Source of the DNA: Lactarius indigo
Lineage: Eukaryota > Basidiomycota > Agaricomycetes > Russulales > Russulaceae
Length of the DNA: 64,000 nucleotides
Direction of reading: 5' to 3'
NCBI GenBank assembly: GCA_025766275.1
Contig: JAFKAC010000094.1
Span: 124,001-188,000 of the forward strand
Part shown: piece after piece, positions 22,682-33,099 of the stretch
Layout: every line of letters starts with the position of its first letter
Numbering within the stretch: the stretch's first letter is position 1
Translations under genes and position numbers: made by a program
Notes under the pieces: generated by a model
Told to the model about the DNA's origin: nothing
Databases searched by the model: none
Seen by the model: the letters and a program-made list of their open reading frames with translations, nothing else

Positions 22682-24886
22682 ATGACTTCCCCCGACATGA
22701 ATTTGTATATCGATGTTCCACTTCATTCTATGACTGGGCCTCAGCCTACAATTACTCAACCTCAAGGCATTCAGTCTACTGATCCCGCTGATCCTCAGAT
22801 GAGGGCTACTAACAATCACCGTGAGGGCGCTTCCGCACAGCAACCCACCGACTCAGATAACCGTGACAAAAACGCTCAACGAGGTATGTTAGTTTGTTGT
22901 TTTACAAACTGTATTCTCATCCGCGATCCAATTACCAGCCGAGAACTACGGAGACTCGTCTGGAAGGTTGTGGACAATGTACCTCACTGAGGCTGAGAAG
23001 GAGGACAAAGAAATAACCGAGAATTGGAAGGTAGATACAGAGGGGATCCTCGTGTTTGTGAGTGCCCATCCCTCTTCTTTCTGTATTTACCCCATCTAAT
23101 GCACATGTCGAAGACTGGTCTGTTCTCGGCCACTGTTGCATCCTTCATTGTCGAGAGCTACAAGCAGCTATCTCCCGACTCAGGCGGTACGACCAATGCG
23201 CTCCTTACGCAAATATCTCAACAACTTGCCAATGCCTCCAATGGGATACCTCTCGCAAGCGTTGCAGCACAAAATAGTCAGCCGTTCAAACCAACAGCTT
23301 CCGCCGTTAGGGTCAACGTGATGTGGTTCCTCAGTTTGGTCCTCAGTATAACTTGCGCGCTTTCAGCGACATTGATGCAACAATGGGCCCGACGATATCA
23401 GGAACTCGCTCGGCGCCGCGGTGCACCTCACAAGCGTGCTCGTACGCGAGCGTACATCTTCTATGGCATAAAAGGATTCAAAATGACCCGCGCCATCGAG
23501 GCAATGCCCGCGCTCTTACACTTATCGGTCTTCCTCTTCTTCGCGGGTCTCGTCGACTTTCTTTTTCCCATCAACACGACCGTCGCATACTTCACTCTCA
23601 GCTGGATCGCTCTGTTTGCTGTTGTGTACGCAATTTTGACGATCTTACCCAACCTACGCCTTAATTGCCCGTATCGCACACCATTGTCCGGAATCACGTG
23701 GCGTTTATCCCAATTTTCCGTACTGGGAATCTTTCTGGCCATCCTAGGTATCGAGGGACCATTTCATGAGCCTTTGTTGTCCCTATGGTATTGGGCTCGC
23801 GGGCAGGTGACGGAACATTCTGGTCCCACCAAATGGAGGTCCACACTTGAAGAGCAGGTCAAGATGCGTCGTAAATGGCTTGAGAACGGCCTACGGAAAA
23901 GTGTTGAGCTTAGTGCTACTGACGCCCCGTCAACTGTGGACAAGGATGCACTTGAATGGACACTTACAGCCCTCGATGAAGACAAGGAGATTGAGGACTT
24001 TGCCGAACGCGTACCAGGATTCTTCGACTCCAAAGCCGTCCCGGATCCGACGTCGGCAATCCTTCCCCTAATGGCTAACCAGCCCGGCTCAACGACCGTG
24101 ACCGAACCCATCCTTGGATCCCGTCTCCGTGATCTCCTCAAGACGTGTATCCCAGGTACTTCACCTCTCGCTGAAGAAAAACGAAGGAGACGTTTGCGGG
24201 TGTGTCTGAAGAGCCTGTGGTATTGCGGGAGGGCGTACAATCAGCTAAAGGAGTCGGAACAACTACCCTCCTACATCCGCATCGTTTTCGCCGATCCCGA
24301 GATGACTCATCGAATTCAGGCGGAAAAGGACCTCGCTGCGCGTATCATAGGACGTTGTTTTGGGGCGTTGGTCACGAAGAAGCTTTCTGTTGACATCCAC
24401 TCGCGCGATACTCGGGGTATTCAAGTCAATGAGGGGGAACTTGCGTGCCTGTCTGTCATCCTTGGCACAGATAGCCGCGAGGTGATGTCTTTCCTTCACC
24501 AACCTGGCGCCATCGAACTTGCGAGCATCGTTTCCCTCATTTCTGCCGAGGCTGACTCATTGGATGCTGACATAATCCCATCGGATGTCCTGGATATACT
24601 CAAACAGACGCTCCGTGTCCTCTCTCAGACCCTTCTAACAGTAGACCACGCCAACCTGCAGCAAGATCAAATCGATGATTTTCACGAGATTTATTCCGCG
24701 GCTCCTAACTGGCTCAAAGACGAGCTGAAGCGGATATCGAAGAGGCTGCCGAAAGTGATCGTGGCGTTTCCTGAACCACAACTCACACAGGAGCCATGGA
24801 CTGATAAACCTCATGTACCGCAGCAACCGGGCCAGAACCAGACGCCGATCGAAGAAGTACCAGATAGCGCTATTGCGATGACATGA
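22682..24886 (+). CDS. DUF6535 membrane protein, copy 3
   Basis: Exons 22682-22883, 22939-23057, 23114-24886; 697 aa. Intron 1 (55 nt) changes frame, so splicing to CCGAGAACTACGG is required. N-terminal residues 1-67 are polar with PTDSDNRDKNAQR; exon 2 carries GDSSGRLWTMYLTEAEKEDK and ends ILVF. Exon 3 starts TGLFSATVASFIVESYKQL. Hydrophobic segments: NVMWFLSLVLSITCALSATL, LHLSVFLFFAGLVDFLFP and WIALFAVVYAILTIL. Conserved soluble blocks include SAILPLMANQ, here followed by a few extra residues (PGSTTVTEP), and CGRAYNQ. It is very close to copy 1. Downstream is the truncated Atg22-B. The function of the family is unknown. Confidence 0.92.
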
Positions 24887-25654
24887 TTTTGAGGCGGGAT
24901 TCAATCGAACCACCATATTCCATGAGCGACTGCGACGCAGCGCCATTCCCTGTAAATTATAACACATTTCTCGAGGTGGACAGACCGTTTTACCTCGTCT
25001 ACTAATCCCGCTTCCGTACCCGCCCGGCCGGTCATACTGTAACTTTGACCCCGCTTGTTGGTCGGGATCAGTCTTTCTGCCATCAGCCTTGCTCTGTACG
25101 TACTCTCCAATTCTTCGCCTGGTTTACATTAATACATACAGCACTGATTATACCGGATTATGCCATGTACCATGCCCTGCTATCATAAAAATTTTATTGC
25201 CGATTTAACACGATCCTAGGCTAGGTATCATCCACGAGTGTCATGATATTGATGCGGACAGGAGGTAGATAGGCCTCACCCGTTCGTGACGGACCGTTAC
25301 CAAACATAGTTTCCAAAGTAGGACGGGATCGGGAACGTCGCAACGCTGGGGGGTAGACTTATAGTTTCTTGTGTCACATAATTCATCAAGACTTGGCCCA
25401 CGAGTCGCGTAGGCTGACGGTGGACAAGACGGTTCAACCATAAAAGAACAGACCAACTTGAATGAAACGCGTATATTCTATCCACAGGTATGCGTAGACG
25501 CAAATTCCAGTGCGTACAAATCCTCGACTCACGGCTCCGAAACCAAAAAAAAAAAAAAATTCGCAAAACATAATTAGTTCATCAGGCTTTACCCTGGATT
25601 CAAAACCGACAGGATGGGCTAATCATCCACGCGCCCTATTTGTTCACCCACAGA
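24887..25654. other. Intergenic region after DUF6535 copy 3
   Basis: No gene seen. It contains the shared intergenic tag at about 25372-25425 and an A13 run at about 25545-25558 next to TTCGCA, equivalent to the 3' flank of other Atg22 copies. Confidence 0.5.
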
Positions 25655-26085
25655 CTAGATCTTCTTTTCGCTCTTGCCCTCGCTCTTAGAGGATCCGCTA
25701 TCCATTTCGTCTGAAGACACCATGCAGGCGCTCGTCCCTCGCTGCTCCGCGGCCCACTGAGCTGCTGCGTATTTCAGTACGTTGACGCCGAACACAGCCA
25801 CGAGAGACCCAAGAGTGCTGAGAGCAAACAGGACTGGGAAAGTCTTCCAGTTGCTTCCACTCCTGTCTACTACGGCCTGGATCACATTCGATCCAATCTT
25901 TGCCCGCGCGCAACGATCCCACAGTTCAAATAGGCCAAAGAACTGTTAATTTTCGTTTTTAAGCGAATGGCGTTCGTGACAGAGAGGAAGATAAGCGGAC
26001 TATTCGCACCATATACTCAAACTCAGGAGAGGAGAGCTCGCTCGTCATCGTCTGATACACAAGGTTGTACACCCAGAACTAGCGC
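25655..26085 (-). pseudogene. Atg22-like gene remnant B (last two exons)
   Basis: The terminal exon (25655 to about 25944) is still open and reads FFGLFELWDR then IGSNVIQAVVDRSGSNWKTF, closest to copy A. The preceding exon (26003-26085) has lost most of its length between the region of GELSPPGFEYM and that of W-E-F-W. The other twelve exons are missing. The sequence runs directly into debris of the divergent DUF6535 lineage. Confidence 0.8.
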
Positions 26086-26149
26086 GTGAGTAGTAACCCC
26101 GCGCGTGTCCTTGCGTGTATCTAAAGAGACTCTGGCTTTGTGATATTAA

Positions 26150-26755
26150 TGCCATCACCGCCTCACATCTGCGTCGTTCTTGCTGGTCAAGAGATGACTC
26201 ACAGGATTTAGACCGACCTTGCCGTACGTATAATGAGATGCTACTTTGAGCCTTCGGTCTTGAAGAAGCCGGCCGGCGGCATCAATTCACGCCCGGACCA
26301 CGGTGTTTGCGTGAACGACGCCGAGATGGTATCCTAGTGCCTATCGTCGATATTTGGCCGCCGTCGCAAGGTGCTGATTTCGCTCGGCCAGCACGGCGGC
26401 GCCGTCGAGCCCATGTACGAGATTCAGATTTTGATGAGGGAGAAAGTGCCGGGAGACATCCTGGGGATGGTTTTAACAAGCACTCGATATCACCTCGTTC
26501 GGGGTGGTCCATACGCTTATGGGACCTCCCCGTTGATCAAGTGCCGTTGCTCCACGACTTCGTCAACGCGCAAGCTCTCGTTTGGCTAAGAGTGAGGGAA
26601 GTCGCCTGAGAAGTTGTGTGGTCAAGAGGGCACGACGGACATGCCTAAACCGGAGCAGTTACCGGAATCGTCGGTAAACACTGGCGTTCCGCAGCAATTG
26701 GGCGAGGAGTTGGCGCGGAAGGAAGGTACACTAGTGTATGATGTCACATGACTGA
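26150..26755 (+). pseudogene. Decayed divergent DUF6535 lineage, remnant 2 (3' half)
   Basis: Begins near the counterpart of MTHRIQTEKDL (26192, GATGACTCACAGGATT) and ends at a TGTATGATGTCACATGA stop region shared with remnant 3. The middle stretch GGTGGTCCATACGCTTATGG matches remnants 1 and 3. There are several stops. The transmembrane half is absent. Confidence 0.65.
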
Positions 26756-28814
26756 CTGTAGGGCTGTAGGGCTGCTATACCCCTATTGATCAATATTGAT
26801 CTGTGACATACTCGTACCGCGTGTCGAAAAAATTCTTCAGGGATTCGATAAGTGCCTAATGTTCATCATGAGGGCAGTGAGTGCGTCTGAGGAACATCAC
26901 CTAATTTGGCATTGGCGGTTTCCCGGGGGCCCCCTGGCCCCGGCACACCGAAATAGATCCACGAGCGTCTAGGCCCTAGGCCGGGCCGGTCTTTACGACA
27001 AAGTATAGTATTTCCTCCCCACTATCCTGGCCAGCCTCCACTGGCACTCGAGGCCGCAGAAAAAGGATGCTCGCAATGTGCACTTCCATTCCGTCAATTA
27101 TGCGCACATCCGTCTACCCAGGCTCATGGTCTTACTCAGGCCAATGGTCTTGAGCCCGCTCATTTACTTGTGAACTGAAGATCGACTCACGCGCGCTTTC
27201 CAGAAGCTCCCCAGATTGACTTAGGGAGAATTGGACTTTTAACATCTTGGGTGATTCTTTCCTTCGGGTTGGGCGCTTGATCTTAGGTTGTTGTTACGGT
27301 ATACCCACTGACAGACACGGTCCTTGGGGTGTATCAGTTCCTTCCCACATGCCCCATGCCTGCGTTGTGACATGTGATAGGTACTGTTATGTGTATCGAG
27401 GCTTCTAAAGTTTTTGGGGTTCGTCGTCCTGGTCTGTTCGATTCGTGTTGCCAGTCCTATCGCTTCGGCGTTTCTCTTTCCCCGGCACACCATCTCTGGT
27501 AACACCGTCAGAAGTCTTCCCTGCCTCGCGTGTTCATCAATAACACCGTTCTACTGTGTACGCTTCCTTTCTACTCTTCACAAGATTCGCGGACTCACAC
27601 TCAGCGAATGGCCATCACGAGAAACCTACCGTATAAACCCCATTAATCATTCGTACTCAGCTCAAATGAACACAGGAGGCTTTCCTGATAAGCGTGCACG
27701 TTGGCACGGCTATACCCGCGGCTCCGCTCAGCTTCCTCTCGACAACGCGTCGTCCTTTTCTACCGAACCGCACCCTAGAACTATACCCCGTTCAGGCACT
27801 CCCACTTCTCGTGGGACCTGCGTTGTCCTTCGTGCTGCACGGCACTCATCCGGCATTCACGCAACGCGCTATCTGAGCTGCTTCTCCCACCATGACTGGA
27901 GCAGCCTTCTCACCTGCAGGCCCAAGGCCGGAACTTCTTGCAACCGCCGGTACTGGCCATGAGGATTCCTGTCATACCTTCCCTCGTCTCGTTGGAAACG
28001 ACGGCACTGGTCCCTCTTCTGGGATACATTCCCCATCATTGAGGTTAAACATACCCACGCGGTGAGCACTCAGGTCCTCCGCGTTCTCCCTTGTTTACTC
28101 CCATACTTTGTCTCGCTCGCAGCGAAGGAATACTCGACACATAGCAAGATAACACTCACATCTTCTCGAGTCAATCCCATAATGCTTCTCTCTGCGCGGG
28201 TACCTCGGTACTGGGTCTTTCATTCCGTAGGTGCGTGCACGAGTTTACACGGCTAAGTTATCTCGGACTTTTACGTACGAGCGCGGCGTTATGTGCAAGG
28301 GCCTCGCGGAAGTACGAGTAATAGCAGCATTGAGGAGGGTGCGAGGCGGTGGTGTAGGGGTGGTGTAGGGAAGAAGCTGTTGATGCTGAGACGCTGCTGT
28401 AGACAAAGCAGATATACTCCATGTCCGTCTGTAGCTTGATCACGGTGGGCACGGATCTCTGATCCTCCAAATGCGATACTTGGGTAAGGACGGCGGGACT
28501 TTTCACAACAGGGTAGACCTTGCTCGCCAAACATGGTTTCAGGAATTGTGCGCGAGCAGCAAGGCATCCTAATCTCGTGCTGGTGACGCCGATGCCGAGC
28601 TGAATACCACCCTACATGATGGGGACGGTCCGATCAACCCTACACCCGATGGAGCTAGATGGTTGGCCCAAAAGCTGCCTTCAATTGATGGTGACGGCTA
28701 GTAAGGTAATATCACACGCAATGTTCCGTTGTGTGTTCAGGGAGCCCGTGGTCCAAAGAATCGTCTGTACTTGTCAAGGAAGCAATATTTTGGATGGCGT
28801 GCAATGGCGGTAAT
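26756..28814 (+). other. Decayed spacer block 2 (left part) upstream of DUF6535 copy 4
   Basis: Counterpart of 7271-8820. Patches such as GCTTCGGCGTTTCTCTTTCC (27464) and CACCCTAGAACTATA (27770) recur in blocks 1 and 3. The longest frame (27414-27962) loses register against its counterparts. No gene is supported. Confidence 0.45.
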
Positions 28815-29251
28815 TGGCAGGCCCCCTTTTTCTTTCTTTCTTTTTTTTTTTAAAAAAAACCCCCCCCATATTTTTATACCTGGACTGCAGGTTAGTACAA
28901 AACAAGACCGGGCGTAGCTGTAGCTATGGAATAGAGTTAAACGAGCAAAGCATGTGCATCTGAGAAACAGGGGTTGAGTACTTTGAGTACGAAACTGAGG
29001 GCTCCACCCAGAGGTAGACGCGTATGCCAGAGGCGAGAAAACGTGAGGAAGGCCCATATGTAAATAGAACCCAAGCTAAAAAAGGTTGAAATGAGTTACC
29101 ACATGTGGGGCCCGTTAGTAACGGCGGAGTTGAGGAGAGAGGCCCATCCGCGGGATCGAACGGGCCAATTGGACCAGGTGATGAGGATATGGGGGTGACC
29201 CTCGCTGGAGACGAGGTCAGAGAGTGAAAGGGAGTTAAAATGTGGCAGGCC
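28815..29251 (-). mobile_element. SINE-like retroelement with 9-bp target-site duplication
   Basis: TGGCAGGCC is present at both edges (28815-28823 and 29243-29251). The 419 bp between them are absent from the equivalent site in block 1 (near 8820-8880). A poly(T)/pyrimidine tract at 28830-28852 marks the 3' tail of an element inserted on the minus strand. GTTCGATCCC at complement 29152-29161, 81 nt from its 5' end, resembles a pol III B box; no clear A box was found. No coding capacity. Confidence 0.75.
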
Positions 29252-29940
29252 TGTTCAAGCTTTCAAAATTTCATGCAAATTTCATGCCTCGTCTACCAAT
29301 CATATTAGTCACACTTCCATCATATGAGTTGACCAATGCTTCATTACAGCCTGCTCTTCAGTAGCACCAAGTCTAGCTCGATGGACACTCCGCGCTCACA
29401 GTTGATACGGTATTCTGTAACCATTGACACTTCGTCACAATCGTGACTCTACCTTCGTGACACTCGAGTTTGTTGTATTTGGTGTTGCTTGCGACGCTTG
29501 CTGCTGGCCCACTGGCAACGATACTGCACCGTCACGGTGACATTGGAAAATTCGTTGGTCTGCAGTGCGCATTCTACGTCTACTTTAATTTGAACGTGCA
29601 CGTTTCGAAAACGTTGTGTATCGAAACGCCAACTCCACCCCTCATAGTAGCGAGTAATTAAGGTACGTCAAGATCGTTAATGAACTCCGCACTCTGGCCT
29701 GTTATACTGGGAGGCCTGCAGATAAGCGCAGAAATGTTTTGCAAGGGTTGCGGGCATTGTGATACTCAACGCGAAAGATTCCGCTCATACAGGAGCGCAA
29801 GAATCGTGAAATCGCTTACTATCACTGTGACTGTTGGCAACGGAGTTTCGTGATAGGTTTACGGATGATGCAGCTCCGAATGCAGACCAATAATACCTAA
29901 TCTATTCGATGGCCGGAGGTATAGGCGACGGTGTTCATCT
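29252..29940 (+). other. Decayed spacer block 2 (right part)
   Basis: Continues the alignment with block 1 from CCTCGTCTACCAATCA (29285; compare 8877) through CACGTTTCGAAAACGTTGT (29599) to the promoter of copy 4. No gene. Confidence 0.45.
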
Positions 29941-29947
29941 TATAAAT
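29941..29947 (+). promoter_or_regulatory. TATA box of DUF6535 copy 4
   Basis: TATAAAT, 84 bp before the ATG at 30025, in the same CTTATAAATGTCCTCTC context as copy 2. Confidence 0.6.
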
Positions 29948-30024
29948 GTCCTCTCGAAGTTTGGCGTGTGGTCAACTGACCCTCTCTCCGTAGTAGCCCT
30001 CATCACATCCTTTGACCCCCAGAA

Positions 30025-32168
30025 ATGGCTTCATCGGGCACCGTGAGGGATCATGTGTCTATCCATGTTCCACCTCTCCCTCCCTCTCTTACTGAGCCTC
30101 GGCATGAAATTTCTCCGAGAAATCAACCAACTCTTCCCGAGGGTCATCAGACCGGAGATACTACCCATCGCCCTGGGGACACTGCCGCACAGCAACCTCA
30201 CGCTGTGGATAACCGCGACACAGACGCTCACCGAGGTAAGTTGGGTCGCCGTTTCACAGGACGCATTCTCATTCGTGTACTAGGCGAGAACTACGGAGAT
30301 TCTTCTGGAAGGCTGTGGACGATGTACCTCACTGAGGCTGAGGAACATGATAAAGTGATAACCGAGAGTTGGAAGGGGGAAGCAGAAGGAATCCTCGTGT
30401 TTGTGAGTGTTTATCCTTCCATCTCCTGTGTCTACTCCATCTAATGTACATGCCGAAGACTGGTCTGTTCTCGGCCACCGTCGCTGCCTTCATCATCGAG
30501 AGCTACAAGCAACTATCTCCTGATTCCGGCGATACGACCAATGTCCTCCTTACCCAAATATCTCAACAACTTGCAAACATCTCTAACGGGGCCCTCACGA
30601 ACGTTGCGGTGCAGAGCAGTCAGCCGTTCAAGCCAACAGCTTCCGCCGTCAGGATCAACGTATTATGGTTCCTCAGTTTGGTCTTCAGTTTGACTTGCGC
30701 GCTTTGGGCAACATTGATGCAACAATGGGCCCGACGATATCAGGAACTCGCGCATCGCCGCGGTGCACCTCACAAACGTGCTCGTTTGCGAGCGTATATC
30801 TTTGATGGCATAACAAGATTCAATATGACCCAAGCCATCCTGGCGATGCCCATACTCCTACACCTATCGGTCTTCCTCTTCTTCGCGGGTCTCATCGAGT
30901 TTCTTTTCCCCATCAATACGACCGTCGCATACGTCATCCTCGTCTCAATCGTTCTTTTCGCTGCCGCGTATGCGATCTTGACGATTTTACCGAATCTATA
31001 CCACAATTGCCCGTATCGCACACCACTGTCTGGGATCACATGGCTTTTATACCAATTTTCTGTGCTCGAAATCCTTTGGACCATTCGAGGTGTTGTGGGT
31101 CTATTTCATAAACCTTTGGTTACCTTATGGGGGTGGTGGACTCACTACCAAATGACGAGGACTTCTGGACCTATCAAATGGAAGGATGTGCTCGACAAGA
31201 AGATCACGATCCGCCAGAAATGGCTTATGGATGGCCCACGAAAGAGGGTAGAGCTCAGTGCTACTGACGCCCCGCCATCTGTGGATAAGGATGCACTTGA
31301 ATGGACACTTACAGTTCTCGATGAAGATACGGAGATTGAGGACTTTGTCGCACGCGTACCAGGATTCTTCGACTCCAAAGCTGTCCCAGATCCGACCTCC
31401 GCAATCCTTCCCCTGATGTCTGACCAGGACACGACCGACCCCATCCTTGGATCCCGTCTCTACGATCTTATCAAGACGTGTATACCAGGTACTTCATCCC
31501 TCGCAGAAGACAAGCGCAGGAGTCGTCTGCGAGTGTGTCTGGAGACCCTGTGGTACTGCGTGAGGGCATACACTCACCCGCAGAACTCGGACCCCTTACC
31601 CTCCTACGTCTGCTTCGCTTTCGCCGATCCCGAGATGACTCATCAAATTCAGATGGAACGGGACCTTGCCGCGCGTGTCATAGGATGCTGTTTCGGGGCG
31701 TTGGTCGCAACAAAGCTTTCTGTCGACATTGGCCCGCACCGTGTTGATGCCCGCGACGAGAGACTTGTGTGCTTATCAGCAATCCTTCGCGCCGAGAGCC
31801 ACGAGGTGAATTCTTGGCTTGTCGAGCATGATGCCATCGAACTCGCGATCATCAATTCCCTCATGACGGTCGCTGAATACGTAATGCCACCGAATGTGCT
31901 GGACGTGTTCAAAAAGACGCTCCGCATCCTCTCTCACCCCCTTCTTTCCAGGAGCGACCTGCGGCCACCTATGAATCAGGTTACACAATTCCACATGATA
32001 TATTCCGGGGCTCCTGACTGGCTCAGAGACGAGCTGCAACAGGTATCCAATATACTTCCACAAGACAAACCCCAGCAGGTATCGAATAGGCCGCCACCGG
32101 GCCCATCGCATGCACAAGGGGGGATTGTGTTTCCTGAACCTCATGCCGCACAAGGGGTCATGAAGTAA
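30025..32168 (+). CDS. DUF6535 membrane protein, copy 4
   Basis: Exons 30025-30235, 30284-30402, 30459-32168; 679 aa. The N terminus is polar and proline-rich. Exon 2 has GDSSGRLWTMYLTEAEEHDK, and exon 3 starts TGLFSATVAAFIIESYKQL. Membrane segments: NVLWFLSLVFSLTCALWATL, LHLSVFLFFAGLIEFLFP and AYVILVSIVLFAAAYAIL. Soluble blocks SAILPLMSDQ and LIKTCIPGTSSL are kept. The C terminus ends at GVMK; the sequence after the stop still resembles the tail coding of copies 1-3 (SREN-like at about 32190), so the tail was lost by a late stop or frameshift. Intron 1 is 48 nt and open in frame, as in copies 2 and 5. Convergent with the intact Atg22-C. The function of the family is unknown. Confidence 0.92.
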
Positions 32169-33099
32169 TAACTCTCATGTGTTACAGTAATCGCGCGAGA
32201 ACCAGGTGCAGATTGGAGCGGCACCAGGTGGCGGTGTTGGCGATGTCTCAGTTCATACGTAAGTGAGACAAGTTTTCGTTGTACCATCATGTTCGGCGCC
32301 ATTCCCATAATTTACCACACATTTCCGGTGGACATGATCCTCTCATCGTTTGCAACTCACGCTTCCGTACCCATTCCACTAGTATATTTTACATTGTACG
32401 TATTGTATAGCCGTTGTCACAGCAGGGGGAAATGTCAATTCTTTTTTTTTTTTTTGGATCATATTTATATTTCCGGGATACATATCAGAGGGAAATGACC
32501 TTGTGTTTCCTCATTAAATTTAGATAACTTCTTGGATAACTTGTATAAATAATACGACTCTATGTACTCGAATGATCTTACGAACGATTATCCAGTTGTT
32601 CGCTTCCTCTCCGTCTCCGTCTCTTCGGAGTGGACCCCGATTCGCCTTTGTTCATCGTTCTCGGTTTCTACCATTTCGACTTCTCGCCAAGCTTCTCGCT
32701 CTCTCTCTCGGACTCATCACCTGACTGGCAATATATGGCCGACTCCCCATCACCCGACCTTTACACCATGGACTTAGTGCGCGGTTTGTTTCCCTGAATA
32801 AAAATGGATTCAAAAAAGAGGGAGAGAGAAAGAGGGCGCTGACATCAACATTTCAATTGAAATGGGACAGGGCAAACTTGAAGAAAGCGCATACTATATT
32901 TACACTAGTAGATGCGTAATCGTAAGTAAATTCGTACACTTCCTCTGCTCACGACTTTGAAACCAAAAAATAATATCGCGAATCAATGAAACATAGACGT
33001 CATCATACTTTACCCTTCAGCGCTTCAACCTCAGGATTCATAACTGACGAGTAAAAAGGATGAGCCGATCATCCAGGCGCCCCGTTCGTCATCCATTGA
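32169..33099. other. Intergenic region with poly(T)-started insertion
   Basis: Up to about 32440 it follows the downstream sequence of the other DUF6535 genes. A T14 run at 32442-32455, followed by GGATCATATTTATATTTCCG, starts a stretch without counterpart after copies 1-3 that ends around 32860, so about 420 bp were inserted and the intergenic tag is missing. The inserted part has no coding capacity. Its tail resembles the elements at 28815-29251 and 63400. Confidence 0.5.

Noticed and set aside
27414..27962. 182-residue frame in spacer block 2
   Set aside because: The homologous stretches in blocks 1 and 3 have indels and stops in this frame; no domain.
29152..29161. tRNA gene
   Set aside because: A B-box-like GTTCGATCCC is present, but no cloverleaf or correctly spaced A box could be drawn; kept only as a SINE hint.
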